From NCBI GenBank assembly GCA_938023705.1, contig CALJDJ010000078.1:1-41012 (forward strand): a stretch of DNA of 41,012 nucleotides, written 5' to 3'. The stretch is from an uncultured Collinsella sp. Its GTDB lineage: Bacteria > Actinomycetota > Coriobacteriia > Coriobacteriales > Coriobacteriaceae. Shown one piece after another: positions 13,914 through 21,951 of this stretch (position 1 is the stretch's first letter; each line of letters begins with the position of its first letter). Made by a program: the position numbers and the translations under genes. The notes beneath the pieces were generated by a model. It was not told the DNA's origin. It made no database searches and worked only from the letters and a program-made list of their open reading frames with translations.

Positions 13914-14999
13914 TTAAGCAAACAGACCGTAGATGCTGATGTTGGCCTTGGCGTACAGGCCGTTGGCATACTCGGTCCACTTGGAGCTGGCGCTCGAAGC
14001 CTGCGAGGAATACTGCTGATAGGCAGTGTAGTAGGCGGTCATGGCCTGCTTATAGGTGGCGCTATCGGCGGTAAAGGCATCGTCGGCGAAGGCCTTAGCA
14101 TAGGTGCTGTCGGCGTCCTTCCAGGTGCCCTTCGAGCTATCCCACTCGTCGCCGGCAAGGTTGATGATGTAGTCGGCGTAATCCTTGCTCGCGGTGTCCT
14201 CGTTGCCGTCAGAAGGCTCGGTCGGAGCGGTCGGCATGCTCGCGGAAGCATCGCCCACCTTCTTCTTGTAGAGCTTCTGCAGCGTCGCGGACTGACGGAC
14301 GATCTGCTTGGCCTGGTCCTTGGACACGCCGTACTGTTTTGCCATGGTGTCGTAGTCCGAGGTGCCGATGGAATCCTCGGCGTACTTCTTCATCTCCTTA
14401 GAGGAGACGGTAATGCCCTCGTCCTCAGCAGCATCGAGCAGAATCTTGTTGCGCACGTAAGACAGGATGACGTCGGCAGAGGGGGCGGTGTAGTTGCCGT
14501 TGCTATCCTTGACGGTATCGAGGCTGTACTGGCTCTCGATGGCCTCGCGCGCAGTGATGTCGCTCTTCTTGCCGTTGTAGCTATAGCTTGCCACGGTCGA
14601 ATCGAGCTGGCCCTCGGTCAGGGTCGACGAACCGACGCCCTTGCCACCAAAGCCGCCATTGCCAATAAAGAAGCCGACCACAGCAGCGATCACGACTGCG
14701 ACCACAAAGGCGGCAATCATCGTCTTCTTGTGCTTGGATGCATAGTCGTCCGCGTCGGAGTCGTCGTCCTCGTCCTGTTCCTCGGGCATCAGATTCTCGT
14801 CAGCGGCATCCGCGGCGATCTTTGCCTCCAGGCGAGCGTCCTCTTCCTCGGCGGTCGTGCCGGCAGCAATGTGTTCGGCAGACGTACCGGCGACCAGATC
14901 GATCTTCTCGTCCTCGTCACCATTGGGGCCTTCGCCGCGCTCGATGATCTGGATGCCGTCGATCTCGTCCTTCTCGTCCTTCTTTTGAATCAAACCCAT
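13914..14999 (-). CDS. Membrane-anchored protein with SurA_N-like domain
   Basis: 361 aa. Residues 1-90 are highly acidic and presumably cytoplasmic (for example EEQDEDDDSDADD near 73-85); one membrane helix follows at about 93-113, then a Gly-rich linker. The extracytoplasmic part (about 130-270) has the helical pattern of the SurA N-terminal chaperone domain: LSYVRNKILLDAAEDEGITV, then KEMKKYAEDSIG, then KDQAKQIVRQSATLQKLYKK. No parvulin peptidyl-prolyl isomerase domain is recognisable, so it is a possible foldase-like chaperone rather than a PrsA enzyme. The C-terminal 90 residues are Ala/Ser/Tyr-rich. The gene follows icd on the same strand after a hairpin and ends at a terminator. Function is inferred only. 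Confidence 0.7.
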   Translation of the reverse strand: MGLIQKKDEKDEIDGIQIIERGEGPNGDEDEKIDLVAGTSAEHIAAGTTAEEEDARLEAKIAADAADENLMPEEQDEDDDSDADDYASKHKKTMIAAFVVAVVIAAVVGFFIGNGGFGGKGVGSSTLTEGQLDSTVASYSYNGKKSDITAREAIESQYSLDTVKDSNGNYTAPSADVILSYVRNKILLDAAEDEGITVSSKEMKKYAEDSIGTSDYDTMAKQYGVSKDQAKQIVRQSATLQKLYKKKVGDASASMPTAPTEPSDGNEDTASKDYADYIINLAGDEWDSSKGTWKDADSTYAKAFADDAFTADSATYKQAMTAYYTAYQQYSSQASSASSKWTEYANGLYAKANISIYGLFA

Positions 15000-15037
15000 A
15001 TCGGTTACTCCTTGTTAGGAAACATAGTCCTCAATAG

Positions 15038-15066
15038 AATACGCCCGACGGAGCGCCGGGCGTATT
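15038..15066. other. 10-bp inverted repeat between icd and the SurA_N-like gene
   Basis: AATACGCCCG/CGGGCGTATT form a perfect stem with a 9-nt loop, 60 bases after the icd stop. There is no clear T-run on either side, so it may be a weak terminator or an mRNA-processing hairpin. Confidence 0.5.
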
Positions 15067-15125
15067 GATTCTTAGGTTATACGCAAACACTTAAGTACTA
15101 TTTAGGCGTTTGCAGCGTGCATACC

Positions 15126-16211
15126 TCAGACCAGGTGCGCGATAACGGCATCGGCAAAGGCCTGCGTGCCCACAGCGCCCTCAACGGAGCCGGTCTGGGC
15201 ACGACGCACGTCACCGGTAACCTGCTCACCCTCGTTGAGCGTGGCAGATACGGCGGCACGAATGCGATTGGCAGCATCGTTCTCGCCCAGGTGATCGAGC
15301 ATCATCGCAGCAGAGAGGATCTCGGCCGTGGGGTTGGCGATATCCTGGCCAGCGATATCGGGCGCGGAGCCATGCGTTGCCTCGAAGATGGCGCAGTCGG
15401 CACCGATGTTGGAGCCGGGGGCCATACCCAGGCCACCTACCAGGCCGGCGCACAGGTCGCTCACGATGTCACCGTACAGGTTGGGCAGCACCAAGACATC
15501 GAAGTCGTTGGGGTTTTGGACCAGGCCCATGCAGGTGGCGTCGACGATCTTGTCGTTGAACTCGATATCGGGATAGTTGGCGGCCACCTCGCGCGCAACG
15601 CGCAGGAACAGGCCATCGGTCGCCTTCATAATGTTGGCCTTGTGCACGGCCGTCACCTTTTTGCGGCCGCAGCGGCGGGCATACTCAAAGGCATACTCCA
15701 CAATGCGGCGGCTCTTGGCGATAGAGATCGGCTTGATCGAGATCGCGGAATCGGCGGCGTAGGTCTTTTGGCCCGAACGCTCGACGAGCTGCGAGAGCTC
15801 CTCGACCTCGGCAGCGCCCTCATCGAACTCGATACCGGCGTAGAGGTCCTCGGTGTTCTCGCGCACGATAACCAGGTCGACGTCGCGGAAACGCGAGCCG
15901 TCGCCCGGCTGCGACAGGCAGGGGCGCACGCAGGCGTACAGGTCAAAGTGCTTGCGCAGGGCCACGTTGACGCTGCGGAAACCCGTGCCGACCGGCGTGG
16001 TGATGGGGCCCTTGATGGCAACCTTGGTCTCGGCGACCGCATCGAGCACGTGCCGGGGCAGCGGCGTACCAAACTCGTCCATGACGCCGGCACCGGCCTC
16101 CTGGACGTTCCAATTAATCTGGACACCGGCAGCCTCGACCACGCGGCGCATGGCCTGCGTAATCTCGGGACCGATACCGTCACCGGGAATCAGGACTACA
16201 TCGTGCGCCAT
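15126..16211 (-). CDS. icd: NAD-type isocitrate dehydrogenase (isocitrate/isopropylmalate dehydrogenase family)
   Basis: 361 aa beta-decarboxylating dehydrogenase, expected to oxidise isocitrate to 2-oxoglutarate and carbon dioxide. Motifs are LIPGDGIGPEI at the N-terminus; the substrate region GFRSVNVALRKHFDLYACVRP (about 77-97); VIVRENTEDLYAGIE with its Tyr near 124; the Lys-containing TAVHKANIMK near 190; metal-binding Asp residues in LYGDIVSDL near 245; and the coenzyme loop HGSAPDIAGQDIANP near 275-290. The last is of the NAD-preferring type. Isopropylmalate or tartrate dehydrogenase is possible, but no leucine genes are nearby and RENTEDLYAG fits isocitrate. GAGGAG lies in the tail of the HEAT gene, six bases separate the two genes, and they are likely co-translated. 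Confidence 0.87.
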   Translation of the reverse strand: MAHDVVLIPGDGIGPEITQAMRRVVEAAGVQINWNVQEAGAGVMDEFGTPLPRHVLDAVAETKVAIKGPITTPVGTGFRSVNVALRKHFDLYACVRPCLSQPGDGSRFRDVDLVIVRENTEDLYAGIEFDEGAAEVEELSQLVERSGQKTYAADSAISIKPISIAKSRRIVEYAFEYARRCGRKKVTAVHKANIMKATDGLFLRVAREVAANYPDIEFNDKIVDATCMGLVQNPNDFDVLVLPNLYGDIVSDLCAGLVGGLGMAPGSNIGADCAIFEATHGSAPDIAGQDIANPTAEILSAAMMLDHLGENDAANRIRAAVSATLNEGEQVTGDVRRAQTGSVEGAVGTQAFADAVIAHLV

Positions 16212-16217
16212 AATCTG

Positions 16218-16916
16218 TTACTCCTCGTCTTCGGCGGCCTCAGATTTTTTAACGCTAGCACGCTTCTTCTTTTTGGAGAGATCCAGGCCAAAACGTTTAA
16301 CAAGCATTTCGCAAATCTCGCTCGAACGGGCCTTGAGATAGCTGCCCTTGCCGTTCTCGGCATCGAACTTAAGGCGCAGCGCAAGCTTCTCGGCAACCTC
16401 GGCGTCGATCTCGCCCTGGCAAAACTCGTACAGGCAACCGAGCATGTCGCGATACTCAAGGTCGCCGTGGTAGCACTGGATGGCCTCGTCCAGGATGGGC
16501 CAAGCCTCGCGCGAACGCTCGACGCTCGTGGCACCCCACACGCACAGCAGGCGGAAGGCGGCATAGCGCAGCGTGGAGGAGATCTCGTCGAACAGTGCAG
16601 TCTCGGCGCCCTCAAAGGCATCGCCCAGCTGCTCGGGGCAGGTGGTGGCGAGCGCCGTCAGGGCATCGAGGGCCTCCCAGCGGGTCTGCGCCTCGGGGCG
16701 GTCGAGCGCCTCGATCAGCGCGGGCACGCAGGGCACGACGCGCTGCGGATCGCGCTCGGCAAGCAGGTGCAGCACGCGGGCGGCAAACTGGCGGATGCGG
16801 CGCGTGGGGCAGCCGAGCTCCTTGACCAGGCGGTCGACGGCGTTCTCGTTCTCCTCTGCCAGCTGGAGCTGTGCCAGCTCCTCGTCGGTGAGCTGTTCGT
16901 CTTTGTTTTCTGCCAT
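16218..16916 (-). CDS. HEAT-repeat-like protein, unknown function
   Basis: 232 aa, soluble and alpha-helical. Residues about 25-130 show repeated amphipathic helix pairs of HEAT type, for example RRIRQFAARVLHLLAERDPQ, then VPCVPALIEALDRPEAQTRW, then EALDALTALATTC. The N-terminus is acidic and the C-terminus is Lys-rich (KKKKRASVKK). HEAT proteins are generally scaffolds for protein interaction; no partner can be named. It lies between the small membrane protein gene (16 bases upstream) and icd (6 bases downstream), all on the minus strand, so a shared transcript is likely. GAGG before the ATG supports the start. Confidence 0.78.
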   Translation of the reverse strand: MAENKDEQLTDEELAQLQLAEENENAVDRLVKELGCPTRRIRQFAARVLHLLAERDPQRVVPCVPALIEALDRPEAQTRWEALDALTALATTCPEQLGDAFEGAETALFDEISSTLRYAAFRLLCVWGATSVERSREAWPILDEAIQCYHGDLEYRDMLGCLYEFCQGEIDAEVAEKLALRLKFDAENGKGSYLKARSSEICEMLVKRFGLDLSKKKKRASVKKSEAAEDEE

Positions 16917-16931
16917 AGTTACCTCTTCTTA

Positions 16932-17360
16932 CTATTTCTTAGCGTGCTTGCCAGCACCCTTGCTGTCATCGGTGACCGAGATGAGCTGTCGATCGGCCGC
17001 GCCATTGCGACGCGCACGGCGGCGTTCCTCAGCGTCGCCCGCGTCGGCGGCGGCGCGATGAGCCTTGTTGACGTTAAAGACCTCGTCGTGCTTGCGCCAC
17101 GGACCGACGGACTCGCCAAAGCTCATCTTAAGGCCGGCGATAAAGCCGCCGAGCCAGCCGATCGGCGCAAACTGCACCAGCGGGAACAGCGAGAACACCC
17201 AGGTCAGCAGGACGACTGCCGCCGCGCCTGCAAAGTTGGCGATCCAGTAGTCGCGCTTGGTGATCACGCGCTTTTCGCAGGCCCACTGGCCGCACAAAAA
17301 GCCAATGTAGATCGCAAAGAGAAAGAGCACCAGCGCAAGCACCACGAACGTCCAGCTCAT
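16932..17360 (-). CDS. Small membrane protein of unknown function
   Basis: 142 aa from the ATG at 17358-17360 (MSWTFVVLALVLFLFAIYIG), the first start that begins directly with the first membrane helix; 12 more codons upstream would be the alternative and overlap the oxidoreductase gene. Two or three hydrophobic segments are visible (about residues 3-22, 38-58 and perhaps 63-76). The C-terminal 60 residues are hydrophilic and basic (EERRRARRNG). The start lies 5 bases after the stop of the oxidoreductase gene. No family is recognised. Confidence 0.75.
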   Translation of the reverse strand: MSWTFVVLALVLFLFAIYIGFLCGQWACEKRVITKRDYWIANFAGAAAVVLLTWVFSLFPLVQFAPIGWLGGFIAGLKMSFGESVGPWRKHDEVFNVNKAHRAAADAGDAEERRRARRNGAADRQLISVTDDSKGAGKHAKK

Positions 17361-17365
17361 GGGCG

Positions 17366-18445
17366 CTACTCCCCGTGATGGTGGCCGCAGCAGCACTCGT
17401 GGCCGTCGTCATGGCCGTGGCCGCCGCAGCACTCGTGGTCCTCGCCGTGATGGTGACCGCAACCGCACTCATGGTCGTCGCCGTGCTCGCCGCAACCGCA
17501 GCCTTCCTCGTGAGCGCCATGCTCCTCGGGACGATACTGCGACCAGTCCAGACCGGCGGCGATGGCGTCGGCCTCCTCCTTGTAGAGAACCGTGATGGCC
17601 TGGGTGCCCAGCTTGGCGCCACCGATGGCGTCGAGCATGTCGTAGAGCGTAAAGGCCACGTCGGCGCCGGGCAGCGCAAGCTCGCGGTCGTCGGCATAGG
17701 CGAGCGCCAGGCGCAGGTCCTTAATAAAGTGCTCGACCATAAAGCCGGGCTTGTAGTCGCCGTCGAGTGCCTTGGGCGCCAGGCTCTCCATGGCGCCGGA
17801 CTTGCCGGTGCCGCCCAGGATCATCTGACGGGTCTTCTCCAGGTCAAGGCCGCTCAGCTCGGCAAATGCCATGGCGTCTGCCATGCCGACCATGCAGGCA
17901 CCCAGCGACACCTGGTTGGCGAGCTTGGCAGCCTGACCCTTGCCGGCGCCATCAAAGCAGCAGATGTTTGCCGCAAAGGTGGAAAGGATGTCGCGGACCG
18001 GGGCGATGTCGTTCTCGGTGGCACCCACGATAGCCGTGAGCGTGCCAGCGATGGCACCGGACTCGCCGCCGGTGACGGGGCAGTCAAACGCCATGCGGCC
18101 GGAAACCTGGGCGGCCTCGGCAATATCGCGTGCGAGCTCGGGCGAGCTCGTGGTGAGGTCGATCAGGACCGCGCCGGGCTTGGTGCACGCGAGCAGGCCG
18201 TCGCCCGCCAGGTAGAGCTCCTCGACCTCGGAGGGATAACCCACCATGGTAAAGACGACGTCGGCGTTCGCCACGGCATCGGCCGGCGTATCGGCCCAGA
18301 CTGCGCCGTGCTCGATAAGCGCCGCCGCCTTGGACTTAGTGCGGTTGTTGACCGTGACGAGATAGCCGGCGTCCAGAATGTGGCCGGCGATGGGGGCACC
18401 CATGATTCCGGTGCCGATAAATGCGACAGAGAGCTTGTTTGCCAT
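17366..18445 (-). CDS. HIBADH-family NAD(P)-dependent oxidoreductase with Cys/His-rich C-terminal tail
   Basis: 359 aa. The first 300 or so residues are a beta-hydroxyacid dehydrogenase (3-hydroxyisobutyrate or tartronate-semialdehyde reductase type). FIGTGIMGAPIA (9-20) is the Rossmann loop, VNNRTKSKA follows strand 2, DCPVTGGESGA near 121-131 is the substrate signature, and Lys174 in GKGQAAKLANQ is the catalytic lysine. The natural substrate is not clear. Residues 307-359 are extra for the family: 53 residues with 14 His and 9 Cys, otherwise mostly Gly, Asp and Glu, in repeated units such as DHECGCGHHHGE. That composition is typical of metal-binding tails (Ni, Zn or Cu); metal binding is inference. 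AAGGAAAGG precedes the ATG. The downstream membrane protein gene follows almost immediately. Confidence 0.9.
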   Translation of the reverse strand: MANKLSVAFIGTGIMGAPIAGHILDAGYLVTVNNRTKSKAAALIEHGAVWADTPADAVANADVVFTMVGYPSEVEELYLAGDGLLACTKPGAVLIDLTTSSPELARDIAEAAQVSGRMAFDCPVTGGESGAIAGTLTAIVGATENDIAPVRDILSTFAANICCFDGAGKGQAAKLANQVSLGACMVGMADAMAFAELSGLDLEKTRQMILGGTGKSGAMESLAPKALDGDYKPGFMVEHFIKDLRLALAYADDRELALPGADVAFTLYDMLDAIGGAKLGTQAITVLYKEEADAIAAGLDWSQYRPEEHGAHEEGCGCGEHGDDHECGCGHHHGEDHECCGGHGHDDGHECCCGHHHGE

Positions 18446-18543
18446 GAAACCTTTCCTTTTGGGTTGGGTGTTATTACCAGGTTGAATACTCGGTGCCAGC
18501 GTTTGGGCTGTGAGTTGGGATCGATTACGGCCGCGTTACTTGC

Positions 18544-19497
18544 CTACTGACCGCGCACGCGGCGGGCGATGCGGTCGGAAAGCGACGCCTTGTCGGCGCG
18601 GTTCTTGCCCCAAAACGCGCAGGCCACCATGCCGGGGCCCACGTGCGAGCCGATGGTGGGACCCACGGAGCTGCGAATGATCGTGACGTCGGCGCAGCCC
18701 TCCTCCTTGCGGATGGCGGCTTCGAGCCAGTCGCCGTCCTTTTCGGCATCGGCCGTCATAATGGCGATGGGCATGGTGCGATCGGGCACATAGTTCTCGC
18801 GGAACGACTTGAGAATGGACTTGAGCGCCTTCTTGCGACCGCGGTTGACGCCGATCAGCGACAGCGAGCCGGCCAGGTCGTAGGACAGCTCGGGTTTGAC
18901 GTCGAGCTTTGCCGTGAGCTGTGCCGCCGCGGGCGGAATGCGGCCGCCGGCAGCCAGCGCGTCAAAGCTCTCGAGCGTAAAGTAACCGTGCACGTAGGTC
19001 TTGGCCTCGTTTGCCCAATCGACCAGCTGCTTAGCAGTCAGTCCCGCCGAGCGCTGGCGCACGGCCTCGAGCGCCAGGAGCTCGCCGGTCGCGCAGGGCA
19101 GAGCGTTGTCGACCACGTACAGCTCAAAGTTGGGATACTCGGCGCGCACGGCGTCCGCCGCCTGGCACGCGGAGTTGTAGCTCGACGACAGCGCCGAGGT
19201 AAAGCACAGGTAGACCGTGGGCGTACCCTCTTTGGCGCACTCGGTAAAGAACTCGATATAGCGACCGAGCGACACAGCCGAGGTGGACACGCGGGCACCG
19301 GCGCGCATGCGGTCGTAGAACTCCTTGGGTGTGATGCTCGACCAGATGTCATCCGTGCGCTCCTCGCCATCGATAATGAAGGGGAAACCCAAGATATCGA
19401 CATCGAGGTTCGCGGCGACCTCGGGGCTAAAGTCGCAGCAGGTATCGACGACGATGCGGCAACGGCCCGAATGACCGGCGGATGCGGCCTTGTCCAT
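18544..19497 (-). CDS. DegV family fatty-acid-binding protein
   Basis: 317 aa, close to the usual DegV length of 280-300. Family landmarks are IVVDTCCDFSPEVA at the N-terminus; PKEFYDRMRAGARVSTSAVS near 57-76, the lipid-binding loop with the conserved T/S; LCFTSALSSSYNSA near 98-111; and the C-terminal IGSHVGPGMVA. DegV/FakB proteins bind fatty acids and present them to the kinase FakA to make acyl-phosphate in the cytoplasm. No fakA gene is in the window. The start is the ATG at 19495-19497, which follows AGGAG; a TTG directly before it is in frame. It is the first gene of a minus-strand row running to icd, after the hpf terminator. Confidence 0.92.
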   Translation of the reverse strand: MDKAASAGHSGRCRIVVDTCCDFSPEVAANLDVDILGFPFIIDGEERTDDIWSSITPKEFYDRMRAGARVSTSAVSLGRYIEFFTECAKEGTPTVYLCFTSALSSSYNSACQAADAVRAEYPNFELYVVDNALPCATGELLALEAVRQRSAGLTAKQLVDWANEAKTYVHGYFTLESFDALAAGGRIPPAAAQLTAKLDVKPELSYDLAGSLSLIGVNRGRKKALKSILKSFRENYVPDRTMPIAIMTADAEKDGDWLEAAIRKEEGCADVTIIRSSVGPTIGSHVGPGMVACAFWGKNRADKASLSDRIARRVRGQ

Positions 19498-19515
19498 CAA
19501 AGCGACTCCTTACGT

Positions 19516-19547
19516 AAAAAGGCGGCCACCCGCATGGGATGGCCGCC
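19516..19547 (-). terminator. Terminator of hpf
   Basis: Stem GGCGGCCA/TGGCCGCC (19521-19528 with 19540-19547), with extra internal pairing, followed on the minus strand by TTTTTAC. It separates hpf from the DegV gene. Confidence 0.93.
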
Positions 19548-19576
19548 AACCGTTAACTCATGCAAGTTAACGTATT

Positions 19577-20161
19577 TTACTCGTCAAGTGTTTCGATGCG
19601 GGGCTTGATGATGCCATATCCACCATTCTTACGGTGATACACCACATTGATGAGACCGGTCGTCGCGTTCTCGAACACGTAGAAGTCGTGGCCCAGCAGA
19701 TCGGTCTGCACCAGCGCCTGCTCCTCAGTCATCGGGGTGACGTCGATAACCTTCTCGCGGACGAGCAGGTCGTCCTCCTCCTCGGGCAGCAGCAGGTCGG
19801 CCAGATCCTCGACGCGCTCGACCGGCGCGACATCCGCGGCGCTGGCACCGCCCTGGCGGTTGTCCACGACCTTGGTCTTGAACTTACGCAGCTGGCGGGT
19901 GACCTTATCGGCGGAGAGGTCGATGGCGGCGTACATATCTGCACCGTGCTCGGCAACGCGAATCACCGAACCGCGGGCACGAACCGTAACCTCGACGATT
20001 GCCGGGTTGGGGTTCGAGGGGTTCTTCTCATAGCGAAGTACAACGTCGACCGTCATGGGCTCGATATCGAAAACCTTGAGCGCCTCGCCGATCTTCTCAT
20101 CCACATGCGCACGCAGAGCATCGGTTACCGTCGTCTTGCGTCCAGAAACCTTGATATCCAT
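19577..20161 (-). CDS. hpf: Ribosome hibernation promoting factor, long form
   Basis: 194 aa, the length of the long HPF found in Gram-positive bacteria. Residues 1-100 form the S30AE/RaiA domain (MDIKVSGRKTTVTDALRAHV and DMYAAIDLSADKVTRQLRKF), which binds the 30S decoding centre. After an acidic linker, residues about 135-194 form the dimerisation domain (LVQTDLLGHDFYVFENATTG and VVYHRKNGGYGIIKP), which joins two ribosomes into 100S dimers during stationary phase. The start is set by homology to MDIKVSG; upstream in-frame codons to 20221 would add an unlikely 20 residues. It is monocistronic, ending at a strong terminator. Confidence 0.95.
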   Translation of the reverse strand: MDIKVSGRKTTVTDALRAHVDEKIGEALKVFDIEPMTVDVVLRYEKNPSNPNPAIVEVTVRARGSVIRVAEHGADMYAAIDLSADKVTRQLRKFKTKVVDNRQGGASAADVAPVERVEDLADLLLPEEEDDLLVREKVIDVTPMTEEQALVQTDLLGHDFYVFENATTGLINVVYHRKNGGYGIIKPRIETLDE

Positions 20162-20478
20162 ACGTGGCTCCAATCTGCCTCGGGGACTTACTGTACTGGC
20201 TATGTACCCATTGCCGTGCATTTAATCACGCGGATTCCCAAAGACCCGAATAACGATTGCTTGATACCGCATACCGAAGTCTCGCACTTTTCTGTGGCAA
20301 AGTGCGCTATAGGAGGGAGCCGGCGACTTTGTATTTGGTCCCGAAAATTGGCTTTGACCTGCTGGTTTTATAGAGATGAAAAAGCCGGGCTCCCCTATTG
20401 GGGAAGCCCGGCAGTGCGTGTTGAAACCGTGAAGGGGCATCTCTCCTAGCGCATAGGAGACACCACCCCTAGCAATAA
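20162..20478. other. Intergenic region upstream of hpf
   Basis: 317 bases without a gene. It holds the lipoprotein-gene terminator (20379-20412), an interrupted hairpin around TCTCCTA/TAGGAGA (20442-20460), and an 8-bp inverted repeat CGCACTTT/AAAGTGCG (20283-20306). The hpf promoter must lie here, but I cannot pick a convincing one. Confidence 0.5.
20379..20412 (-). terminator. Terminator of the solute-binding lipoprotein gene
   Basis: Stem GCCGGGCT-CCCC with GGGG-A-AGCCCGGC (20384-20395 with 20400-20412, one bulged A), followed on the minus strand by TTTTTCATC. Confidence 0.9.
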
Positions 20479-21486
20479 CTAGCTATTAAGCTTGTTAATG
20501 TCGTCGTCGGTGATGGTGTCTTCCTGGCTGGACGATTTGTCTTCGGAGGATGCGGTCTCATTGTTGGAATCGGAGGACTCGCTGCCGGAGGATGTGGTCT
20601 CGCTGGACTCAGAGTCGCCCGGCTGCACGTTAGCGCCCGAAACCGTCTTAGTGGTGAGGTCGTAGGGCATCGTGCCGTACCAGACGCAGTGGACCGCCTC
20701 GAGCGTGCCGTCGGCCGTAATACCGTCGAGGGCATCGCTCACGGCACGACACAGTTCGTCATTGGACGAAAGGCCTGCAACACCAAGCGTCGAGGGCGCC
20801 TCGAGCGCACCGACATAGGAGATCTCGCTCATCAGTCGCGCAAGGTAACCGCCAGCCGTGGAGTCGCAGATCACATAGTCGACCTCGCCGGACTCGAGCG
20901 CCTCAAAGCACTCGTTGATGTTGGAGTAAGTCTTTTGGTTGGCGGTGATGCTCTGCTTAGCAAGCGCCTCCTGCGAGGCCGAGGACATCTGGATACCCAG
21001 AGTAGACGTGTTAAGGGTATCGGTGGAAACGCTCAGCGACCCACCATCGCTGGTTTTACCGAACACGGAAGCGGCATCGTACAGGCACGTGCCGAGCGAG
21101 CTAACGTCCCCATCCGTGGAGTTGATCTCGCCGATAAAGATATCAGCCTTTTTGTCACCGAGCGCGGAACCTGCCGAGGACGCATCGACAAAGGCGACCT
21201 TAAGGCCCATGCGGCTTGCGAGGGCGCGGGCAGCGTCGACTGCATACCCCGTGAGCTCGCCGTCAGCGCCCTGCATGGCCTGCGGCGCATCGGAGGTATC
21301 GAGGGCAACCGTCAGGGTACCGGGGGTGACCAGGGCATCATCCGACACCGCGGGCGTGACGGTCTCGTACTCGATCTGGTCGATCGTGGGAGTCGTGAAC
21401 GTAGACAGCGGGTTGAACGCGCATCCGCTCAGGCCCAAAACGGCGATGACCGCTGCGGTCCCAGCACCTAACCGAGCCGCGTGCAT
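20479..21486 (-). CDS. Extracellular solute-binding lipoprotein, family 3
   Basis: 335 aa. The N-terminus MHAARLGAGTAAVIAVLGLS is a lipoprotein signal peptide followed by the lipobox Cys in LSGC. The body matches family-3 periplasmic-type binding proteins for amino acids: TLTVALDTSDAPQAM, ELTGYAVDAARALASRMGLK, GDKKADIFIGEI, then EALESGEVDYVICDSTAGGY. It would be anchored on the outer face of the membrane. The last 60 residues are a Ser/Glu/Asp-rich tail. The chosen ATG follows GAGGGG at the right spacing; the ATG at 21502-21504 is the alternative. The frame stays open 133 codons upstream of the chosen start. No permease or ATPase gene is adjacent, so it is either an orphan binding protein or a sensor. 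Confidence 0.85.
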   Translation of the reverse strand: MHAARLGAGTAAVIAVLGLSGCAFNPLSTFTTPTIDQIEYETVTPAVSDDALVTPGTLTVALDTSDAPQAMQGADGELTGYAVDAARALASRMGLKVAFVDASSAGSALGDKKADIFIGEINSTDGDVSSLGTCLYDAASVFGKTSDGGSLSVSTDTLNTSTLGIQMSSASQEALAKQSITANQKTYSNINECFEALESGEVDYVICDSTAGGYLARLMSEISYVGALEAPSTLGVAGLSSNDELCRAVSDALDGITADGTLEAVHCVWYGTMPYDLTTKTVSGANVQPGDSESSETTSSGSESSDSNNETASSEDKSSSQEDTITDDDINKLNS

Positions 21487-21951
21487 CAAGCTGCCCCTCA
21501 CCATGTCCACTACCCTGCCTTCTGTGTCGTATACGATCCGTGCGTTGCGCGGAATATCAGATTGTTCCCACCAGCTGACCTGGTATTTGACCCCACACTT
21601 GCGCACCGGGGTGTTTGCTCGGGAGGCCGCAGCCACCTTCACGACTGGCCCGCTCGCCCGCGAGGCGGTATTGCCCCAAAGAAAGTAGAACGGACGGTGC
21701 GGCTTACATCTAGGACGCGCCATGATCGCGCCGCGCGCACGCGGTCGCTTACGTGGATCCCTTTGACCGCGTCTGTCTTGGACTAGGACGGGCATTTCGT
21801 CCGTCCGCAACCACAGCCTGGTAGGAACGTAGCGCATTATAGCTAAGTTCAAGCTAAAGTTTAAGGTTAGGGGCGTCATTCGCATCGCGAGTACAGATTT
21901 CGCAGGTCAGGACGGGCCGCACGCGCCATCTTCACTGCCACAAAACCACCC
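21487..21951. other. Intergenic region between comF and the lipoprotein gene
   Basis: 465 bases without an accepted gene. On the minus strand TATAAT at 21842-21837, with TTAAAC 17 bases before it, makes a plausible promoter about 350 bases ahead of the lipoprotein start. The frame of the lipoprotein is open throughout, which could be chance or an N-terminal extension. No known riboswitch or RNA gene is recognised. Confidence 0.45.

Noticed and set aside
15117..17378. 753-aa plus-strand ORF
   Set aside because: It is antisense to icd, the HEAT-like gene and the membrane protein gene, all of which have clear family features or good start sites; high-GC codon bias leaves the antisense frame open.
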